Assembly (NCBI GenBank): GCA_963793785.1
Contig: CAWCBH010000003.1
Span: 1,302,001 to 1,366,000 of the forward strand
Direction of reading: 5' to 3'
Length of the DNA: 64,000 bases
DNA from: CAWCBH01 sp963793785
GTDB taxonomy: Bacteria > Actinomycetota > Thermoleophilia > Solirubrobacterales > 70-9
Below, in pieces: positions 59,253 through 64,000 of the stretch. Position numbers and translations under genes: made by a program. The notes beneath the pieces were generated by a model. The model was not told the origin of the DNA. It saw nothing but the letters and a program-made list of their open reading frames with translations, and searched no databases. Position 1 is the stretch's first letter, and each line of letters opens with the position of its first letter.

Positions 59253-59996
59253 ATGGAAGATGGTAGCCGGATCGAGGTCGCGCCATCGCTGAACGGCCCC
59301 ACCGACAGCGGCCAGGGCGGCTACTCGTGCGGGCTGGTCGCCGGGCTGACCGGCAACCCGGCGCAGGTCACCTTGCGCAGCCCGGTACCCCTTGATACCC
59401 CGCTACCGGTCGAGCGGCCCGACGACGGAACCGTCGTCGTCCGGGACGGGGAGACGGTGGTCGCCGAGGGCCGGCCGGCGGAGCTGGGAGACCTCGAGGT
59501 GCCCGATCCGCCCCGCGTCGAAGAAGCACGGGAGGCGAGCCAGGGCTACGAGAGCAAGATGGAGGCGTTCGTCCACTGCTTCGTGTGCGGGCCGCGGCGC
59601 GCCGACGGTCAGCGGGTCTTCGCTGCGCAGGTCGGCGACCGGCCGCTTGTCGCCTCCGCCTGGACGCCAGGCGATGACTGGCTTGCAGGCGAGGGCGGCA
59701 TGGTCCGACCCGAGTTCGTCTGGGCGGTCCTCGACTGCCCGACCTACTTCGCCAGTGCCCTCGAGCGTCCCGGCCTGTTGGCACTGCTCGGCCGGCTGAC
59801 GGCGGAGCTGATCGCGCCGGTGCGGATGGGCGAGCCGCACGTCGTGATGGCCTGGCCGCTCGGCATCGATGGCCGCAAGCACATCGCCGGCAGCGCCGTC
59901 GCCTCGGCGGAGGGCGAGATCCTCGCCCGCGCCCACAGCATTCACATCGAGGTCAGCGAAATTCCGTCGCCAGCAGCGCCATCCGCATCGCCGTGA
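59253..59996 (+). CDS. Thioesterase-like (hot-dog fold) protein
   Basis: A 247-aa protein with two hot-dog-like halves (GPTDSGQGGYSCGLVAGLTG near residue 10, and WTPGDDWLAGEGGMVRPEFV near 134) joined around a characteristic FVHCFVCGPRRADG motif. It may act on acyl-CoA, but the catalytic residue is not evident. ATG 59253 is in frame with a longer open frame that would overlap rpmB. A TACCCT -10 lies 10 nt upstream inside rpmB. The 3' end overlaps ribH by 44 bp. Confidence 0.78.
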   Translation: MEDGSRIEVAPSLNGPTDSGQGGYSCGLVAGLTGNPAQVTLRSPVPLDTPLPVERPDDGTVVVRDGETVVAEGRPAELGDLEVPDPPRVEEAREASQGYESKMEAFVHCFVCGPRRADGQRVFAAQVGDRPLVASAWTPGDDWLAGEGGMVRPEFVWAVLDCPTYFASALERPGLLALLGRLTAELIAPVRMGEPHVVMAWPLGIDGRKHIAGSAVASAEGEILARAHSIHIEVSEIPSPAAPSASP

Positions 59997-60513
59997 GCGC
60001 GGCGCCGCGGCCCTGATCGCGCTTGTCTCCGCCCGACCGCGCCAGCGCCTGCTCGATCGTGTCGCAGGTCAGCACCCCGAATGCGCAGGGGATGCCGCTC
60101 TCGATCGCGACCTGCTGGACCCCTCGCGCCGTCTCGGCGCAGACGTGGTCGTAATGGTCCGTCTCGCCCCGGATCACCGCCCCCAGGCAGACGACTCCGG
60201 CGAAGCGCCCGCTTTCGGCGCAGAGCTTGGCGGCCAGCGGCAGCTCGAACGCTCCCGGGACCGCGTAGGTGTGCACCGAGGCGGCGCTGACGCCGCCCTC
60301 GGAGAAACCCTCGACGGCGCCGTTCGTGAGCCGGTCGGCGAGATCGGAGTAAAAGCGCCCGGCGCAGATCGCGAACTCCATCCGCGACAGCGACTCGCGC
60401 TCTTCCTCGCTGAAGCTCGGTACCTCGGTCCCCGACTCGTCGGGAGCCGCGGACTCCCCGTCGGCCTCGAGCTCCTCGACACCCCGCTCCGCCTTTCGCA
60501 GCTCGTCAGCCAT
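59953..60513 (-). CDS. ribH: 6,7-dimethyl-8-ribityllumazine synthase with N-terminal extension
   Basis: Penultimate step of riboflavin synthesis; assembles as pentamers or a 60-mer. The core has AVPGAFELPLAAKLCAESG (about residues 83-101) and LGAVIRGETDHYDHVCAETA with the catalytic His. About 45 residues rich in Glu, Asp and Ser precede the core (MADELRKAERGVEELEADGE to SFSEEERESLSRM), longer than usual. ATG 60513 overlaps the ribBA end by 8 bp. Confidence 0.94.
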   Translation of the reverse strand: MADELRKAERGVEELEADGESAAPDESGTEVPSFSEEERESLSRMEFAICAGRFYSDLADRLTNGAVEGFSEGGVSAASVHTYAVPGAFELPLAAKLCAESGRFAGVVCLGAVIRGETDHYDHVCAETARGVQQVAIESGIPCAFGVLTCDTIEQALARSGGDKRDQGRGAALTAMRMALLATEFR

Positions 60514-61813
60514 CCTCGTCGCGCTCCTGCTCGGCATGGATCATCTCCTCGTCGAGGGCGAGGCCCTGGTGATGCAGCGAGTGTCCGAGCTTGTCTCGCT
60601 TTGCCCGCAGGTAGTCCTCGTTGTGGGGATTCGGGATCGCCTCGATCGGAACCTGTTCGGTCACAGAGAGGCCGTATCCCTCGAGGCCGACGATCTTCTT
60701 CGGGTTGTTGGTGAGGATGCGGATGCTGGTCAGGCCGAGGTCGCCGAGAATCTGCGCCCCGATCCCGTAATCGCGCAGATCGGCCGGCAAGCCCAGCGCC
60801 ACGTTGGCGTCGACGGTGTCCATCCCATCCTCCTGCAGCTTGTAGGCGCGCAGCTTGTTGAGCAGGCCGATGCCGCGACCCTCCTGGGAGAGGTAGAGCA
60901 GAACCCCCTCGCCCTCTCGCTCGATCATCGCCAGCGCCGCGGCAAGCTGGTCGCCGCAGTCGCAGCGCAGGCTGTGGAAGACGTCTCCGGTCAGGCACTC
61001 GCTGTGCACCCGCACCAGAACGTCCTCGGCCCCGTCGACCTCGCCCTTGACCATCGCCACGTGATGCTTGTCGTCGATCAGCGATCGGTAGCCGACCGCG
61101 GCGAACTCCCCGAAGGCGGTCGGCAACGTCGTCGCGACCACGCGCTCGATCAGCTTCTCGGTGCGGCGCCGGTAGGCGATCAGGTCGGCGACGGTGATCA
61201 TCTTCAGGCGGTGGCGCTCGCAGTAGGGAGCCAGGTCGGGTACCCGCGCCATCGAGCCGTCCTCGTTCATCACCTCACAGATCACTCCGGCCGGGATCAG
61301 GCCGGCCAGCCGCGCCAGGTCGACGCTGGCCTCGGTATGGCCGGTGCGCTCCAGCACACCGCCCTCCTTGGCCCGCAGCGGGAACATGTGCCCCGGCACG
61401 ACGATGTCCTCGGGGCGAGAGTGGGGGTCGATCGCGACCTGGATCGTGTGCGCACGATCGTCGGCCGAGATTCCCGTGCTGACCCCGGCAGCGGCCTCGA
61501 TCGTGACCGTGAACGCCGTCTCCAGCGGCGCTTCGTTCTTTGCCGCCATCAGCTTCAGGCCGAGCTGCTCGCAGCGCTCGGCGGTCAGCGCGAGGCAGAT
61601 CAGGCCCCGCGCCTCTTTGGCCATGAAGTTGACCGCTTCGGGCGTCGCAAACTGAGCCGCCATCACGAGGTCGCCCTCGTTCTCGCGGTCCTCGCCGTCG
61701 CAGACGACGACCATCCGCCCACGGCGAATCTCCTCGATCGCCTCCTCGATGGTGGCGAACGGGCTTGGCGATTCGCTCGTCCGCACGCCCTCCGCTGTCT
61801 GCTGCTCGGCCAT
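60506..61813 (-). CDS. ribBA: Bifunctional DHBP synthase / GTP cyclohydrolase II
   Basis: A 435-aa fusion giving both riboflavin precursors. The DHBP synthase half has DGEDRENEGDLVMAAQF (about residues 38-54) and RTGHTEASVDLARLAGL. The cyclohydrolase II half has HSECLTGDVFHSLRCDCGDQ (zinc Cys) and YLSQEGRGIGLLNKLRAYKL. ATG 61813 starts 2 bp after the ribE stop. Both domains look intact. Confidence 0.96.
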   Translation of the reverse strand: MAEQQTAEGVRTSESPSPFATIEEAIEEIRRGRMVVVCDGEDRENEGDLVMAAQFATPEAVNFMAKEARGLICLALTAERCEQLGLKLMAAKNEAPLETAFTVTIEAAAGVSTGISADDRAHTIQVAIDPHSRPEDIVVPGHMFPLRAKEGGVLERTGHTEASVDLARLAGLIPAGVICEVMNEDGSMARVPDLAPYCERHRLKMITVADLIAYRRRTEKLIERVVATTLPTAFGEFAAVGYRSLIDDKHHVAMVKGEVDGAEDVLVRVHSECLTGDVFHSLRCDCGDQLAAALAMIEREGEGVLLYLSQEGRGIGLLNKLRAYKLQEDGMDTVDANVALGLPADLRDYGIGAQILGDLGLTSIRILTNNPKKIVGLEGYGLSVTEQVPIEAIPNPHNEDYLRAKRDKLGHSLHHQGLALDEEMIHAEQERDEDG

Positions 61814-61815
61814 GG

Positions 61816-62421
61816 CTACCTGTCTTCCTCGGGGGTCAATGGTTGCATCAAGCGCTCCACGTACTTCGCCAACACGTCGCACTCGACGTTGACCAGCCGC
61901 CCGGGGCTCGTCTCGCCGAGGTTCGTGCGCTCCAGCGTCTCCGGTATCAGCGCCACCTCCAGCCAGTCCTTTCCGAGCTCGGAAACGGTGAGGCTGACGC
62001 CGTCAAGCGTCACCGAGCCGCGCTGCACCAGGTAGCGCATCAGGCCGGGCCCGGGCGCGACGCGAAGCCGGCGCGAGAAGCCGTCCTCGGTGATCGAGGT
62101 CACCTCCGCGGTCCCGTCGACGTGGCCCTGGACGATGTGGCCGCCGAGCCGGTCGGCCGCGCGCAACGCCAGCTCCAGGTTGACCCGGTCGCCGGCGCGC
62201 AAAGGCCCCAGCGAGGTCACCGACAGGGTCTGGTTCATCGCCTCCGCCTCGAAGCCGTCGCCGTCGCCGGCCGTCGCGGTCAGGCAGACCCCGTTCACGG
62301 CCACCGAGTCGCCGGCGGCGATCTCCGCCCCCAGGGAGGTCGAGACGCGAAGCCGAGCCCCCTCCGCGCCGGCGTCGAGGGCGGCGACGGTGCCGAGATC
62401 CTGGACCAGGCCGGTGAACAC
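61816..62421 (-). CDS. ribE: Riboflavin synthase alpha chain
   Basis: Dismutates two lumazines to riboflavin. The 201-aa protein has two similar barrels; the N-terminal MFTGLVQDLGTVAAL is diagnostic and defines GTG 62421 as the start. GDSVAVNGVCLTAT and LGGHIVQGHVDGTAEVTSI follow, then the second barrel with GSVTLDGVSLTVSEL. It starts 2 bp after the ribD stop; an in-frame GTG at 62430 would overlap ribD. Confidence 0.95.
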   Translation of the reverse strand: MFTGLVQDLGTVAALDAGAEGARLRVSTSLGAEIAAGDSVAVNGVCLTATAGDGDGFEAEAMNQTLSVTSLGPLRAGDRVNLELALRAADRLGGHIVQGHVDGTAEVTSITEDGFSRRLRVAPGPGLMRYLVQRGSVTLDGVSLTVSELGKDWLEVALIPETLERTNLGETSPGRLVNVECDVLAKYVERLMQPLTPEEDR

Positions 62422-62423
62422 CG

Positions 62424-63551
62424 CTACCACTCCCGCAGCCGGGCTCGAATCAGCAGGTCGTCACCGACCCGCTCGGCATCGGCGGCCAGCGCCCGGGTCG
62501 CATCGGCGACCCGCTCCACTCCGGGGCCTTCGATCGCGGCGCGGCCGCCGCCGAGCAACAGCGGAGCGATGAAAAGCCGTACCTCGTCAATCTCGCCGGC
62601 GGCGGCGAAGCCGCCGGCGAGCGTTGGTCCACCCTCCAAAAGCAGGCTGGTGATCTGGCGCCGGCCGAGGTCGGCCAGCGAGGAGAGAAGCCGGCTCGGC
62701 CGGTCGGCGCCGCCGGCGACCGCGACCTCCGCTCCGGCATCGCGCAGCGCCGCAACGCGGGCGGGCTCCGCTTCGGGCGAGACGAAGACGAGCACCGGTG
62801 CGACATCGAGGCTCGCGAGCAGTTGCGAGCCCGGCGGCAACCGGGCGGAGGAGTCGTAGACGACCCGCAGCGGTTGCCGCTCGGCCTCGGAGCCCCGGGC
62901 GGTCAGCAGGGGGTCGTCGGCGCAGGCCGTGCCGATTCCGACGGCGATTGCGTCGGCCTCGGATCGCCACCGGTGCACAAGCGATCGGCTCTGCTCGCCC
63001 GAGATCCACTTCGAGTCTCCGCCGGCCGTCGCAACCCGGCCGTCGAGAGAGGTCGCCATCTTCAGCGTCACCAGCGGCCGGCCGAACCGGGCGTGCTTGC
63101 GAAACGCCTGGTTGAGCAGCCGTGCGGCGGCGGCTTCCGCCCCGGACGCCGGCTCCACCGCGATGCCGCCGTCGCGGAGAATCCCCGGTCCCCGCCCGGA
63201 GGCCTTCTCGGAGGGGTCGTCGGAGGCGAACACGACGCGACCGATGCCCGCCTCCAGGATCGCCTCGGTGCAGGGCGGTTGGCGACCGCTGTGGGCGCAC
63301 GGCTCCAGGGTCACGTACATCGTCGCCCCGGCGGGATCCTCGCCGCGGCGCCGGCAGTCCTCGAGCGCCGCCCGCTCCGCGTGCAGGCCGCCGAGCTGCG
63401 CGTGGTGGCCCTCGCCGATCACCTCGCCGGCGGCCACGACCACAGCCCCGACCATCGGGTTCGGGCTGACTCGGCCCCTGCCCAATTCGGCGAGCTCGAG
63501 GGCCCGCCGCAGGTGGGTCCGATCCTGGTCTGTCGCCTGCGAGGTGCTCGT
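62424..63551 (-). CDS. ribD: Bifunctional riboflavin deaminase/reductase RibD, probable ACG start
   Basis: Deaminates and then reduces the pyrimidine intermediate. The deaminase domain has GRGRVSPNPMVGAVVV, GGLHAERAALEDC and EPCAHSGRQPPCTEAI (zinc). The reductase domain has RPLVTLKMATSLDGRVAT and LLEGGPTLAGGF. The first standard start, TTG 63485, would cut off the conserved first helix (DRTHLRRALELAEL). An in-frame ACG at 63551 has the perfect SD AAGGAG with 5-nt spacing, and no ATG/GTG/TTG lies between the upstream stop and it. I therefore propose ACG initiation. Confidence 0.9.
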   Translation of the reverse strand, partial: TSTSQATDQDRTHLRRALELAELGRGRVSPNPMVGAVVVAAGEVIGEGHHAQLGGLHAERAALEDCRRRGEDPAGATMYVTLEPCAHSGRQPPCTEAILEAGIGRVVFASDDPSEKASGRGPGILRDGGIAVEPASGAEAAAARLLNQAFRKHARFGRPLVTLKMATSLDGRVATAGGDSKWISGEQSRSLVHRWRSEADAIAVGIGTACADDPLLTARGSEAERQPLRVVYDSSARLPPGSQLLASLDVAPVLVFVSPEAEPARVAALRDAGAEVAVAGGADRPSRLLSSLADLGRRQITSLLLEGGPTLAGGFAAAGEIDEVRLFIAPLLLGGGRAAIEGPGVERVADATRALAADAERVGDDLLIRARLREW

Positions 63552-63569
63552 AGCGGCTCCTTCGCCCGA

Positions 63570-63585
63570 TTGACTGGTCAGTCAA
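63570..63585. promoter_or_regulatory. TetR-type operator palindrome between ribD and the GT2 gene
   Basis: TTGACTGGTCAGTCAA is an inverted repeat with 7-bp perfect arms and a 2-bp centre, the form typical of TetR-family operators. It covers the predicted ribD transcription start on one side, and its TTGACT could serve as a -35 for the divergent glycosyltransferase. The cognate repressor is not in the window. Confidence 0.55.
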
Positions 63586-63590
63586 CCAGG

Positions 63591-63596
63591 ATTGTA
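63591..63596 (-). promoter_or_regulatory. Candidate -10 of the riboflavin operon
   Basis: TACAAT on the minus strand predicts transcription from about 63584, inside the palindrome at 63570-63585, and a leader of about 33 nt carrying the AAGGAG Shine-Dalgarno. That is far too short for an FMN riboswitch. Confidence 0.5.
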
Positions 63597-63638
63597 CGGC
63601 GAGGGGACCACAACCACGGCTACGCTTGGCGGCCCGCG

Positions 63639-64000
63639 ATGAAGCTGATCATCCAGATCCCCTGCCTGGACGAGCAGGCGACGCTCCCGGCGACGATCGC
63701 CGACCTGCCGCGGCGGATCGACGGAGTCGATCGCGTCGAACTGCTGGTGATCGACGACGGCTCCACCGACCGCACCGTCGAGGTGGCCCGGGAGTTGGGG
63801 GTCGAGCATGTCGTGCGCCTGACCAACAACAAGGGACTCGCCGCAGCCTTCCAGGCCGGGCTCGACGCAAGCCTGAAGCTGGGCGCCGACCTGATCGTCA
63901 ACACCGACGCCGACAACCAGTACAGCGGCGCCGACATCCCGAAGCTGATCGCGCCGATCCTCGCCGGCGACGCGGACATGGTCGTCGGCGACCGCCAGGT
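63639..64000 (+). CDS. GT2-family glycosyltransferase (3' end outside window)
   Basis: The first 120 codons of a GT-A glycosyltransferase of the dolichol-phosphate mannosyltransferase-like group: MKLIIQIPCLDEQATLPATI at the start, LLVIDDGSTDRTVEVARELG for nucleotide-sugar binding, and LIVNTDADNQYSGADIPKLI with the metal-binding DxD. It is divergent from ribD and may share the TetR-like operator. TACGCT 12 nt before the ATG is a candidate -10. It runs off the right edge. Confidence 0.92.
   Translation, partial: MKLIIQIPCLDEQATLPATIADLPRRIDGVDRVELLVIDDGSTDRTVEVARELGVEHVVRLTNNKGLAAAFQAGLDASLKLGADLIVNTDADNQYSGADIPKLIAPILAGDADMVVGDRQ

Noticed and set aside
63485..63600. FMN riboswitch upstream of the riboflavin operon
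   Set aside because: Only about 33 nt separate the predicted transcription start from the start codon, and no RFN-element sequence is present.

Overview
Organism. The window is very GC-rich with strong GC bias at third codon positions. It combines a WhiG-type sigma factor, an EF-G2-like GTPase, a SepIVA-like coiled-coil protein, and many starts preceded by a TANNNT -10 hexamer only 6-9 nt upstream. It most resembles a deep-branching actinobacterium (Thermoleophilia/Solirubrobacterales type). That placement is an inference from gene content; no 16S gene is present. I support 71 protein genes plus one doubtful small ORF, three tRNAs (Val-GAC, Cys-GCA, Gly-GCC), several hairpins and promoters, and no rRNA, IS element or CRISPR array.

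Layout. 1-13.4 kb (mostly minus): the translation cluster thrS-infC-rpmI-rplT-trmH-pheS. It is split between infC and rpmI by an 8.5 kb, seven-gene cassette for surface-glycan synthesis and modification: two CelD/FemAB-like GNATs, polysaccharide deacetylase, ATP-grasp, UDP-GlcNAc 2-epimerase, secreted DUF4091 protein and sulfotransferase. Four of these seven genes carry a one-base frameshift. 13.4-23.5 kb: a polytopic membrane protein, tRNAs, NfeD, a CDF-like transporter, small stress-type proteins, gamma-glutamyltransferase, a cupin, a secreted serine protease, a VOC protein and RNase H. 23.5-34.8 kb: EF-G2, WhiG-like sigma, XerD, L,D-transpeptidase, epimerase plus acyltransferase, a formyl-THF ligase-like protein, a hydrolase and a frameshifted ilvD. 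34.8-44.5 kb: thiD, dprA-comM, yraN, rnhB-lepB-rplS-trmD-khpA-rpsP (no rimM), ffh and ftsY. 44.5-49.8 kb: an unusually short smc without a recognisable hinge, rnc, acpP, plsX, rpmF, DUF177. 49.8-59.2 kb: methyltransferase, enoyl-CoA hydratase, phosphotransferase/DUF6285 pair, SepIVA-like protein, coaD-rsmD-recG-GST-fakA-like and rpmB. 59.2-64 kb: thioesterase-like gene, riboflavin operon ribD-ribE-ribBA-ribH, and the start of a GT2 glycosyltransferase.

How it works together. Most of the window is housekeeping: translation, protein export (SRP, FtsY, LepB), lipid initiation (AcpP, PlsX, PlsC), DNA processing (RecG, DprA, ComM, XerD, SMC) and riboflavin synthesis. Genes are packed with 4-bp NTGA overlaps or leaderless promoters, so no stretch over 300 bp lacks a gene. 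The items most worth a second look are the glycan cassette inside the ribosomal-protein operon, the hinge-less SMC, an 88-bp nested palindrome inside recG, a bidirectional promoter with overlapping -10 elements serving two leaderless genes, and probable near-cognate start codons (ACG for ribD, CTG for lepB).
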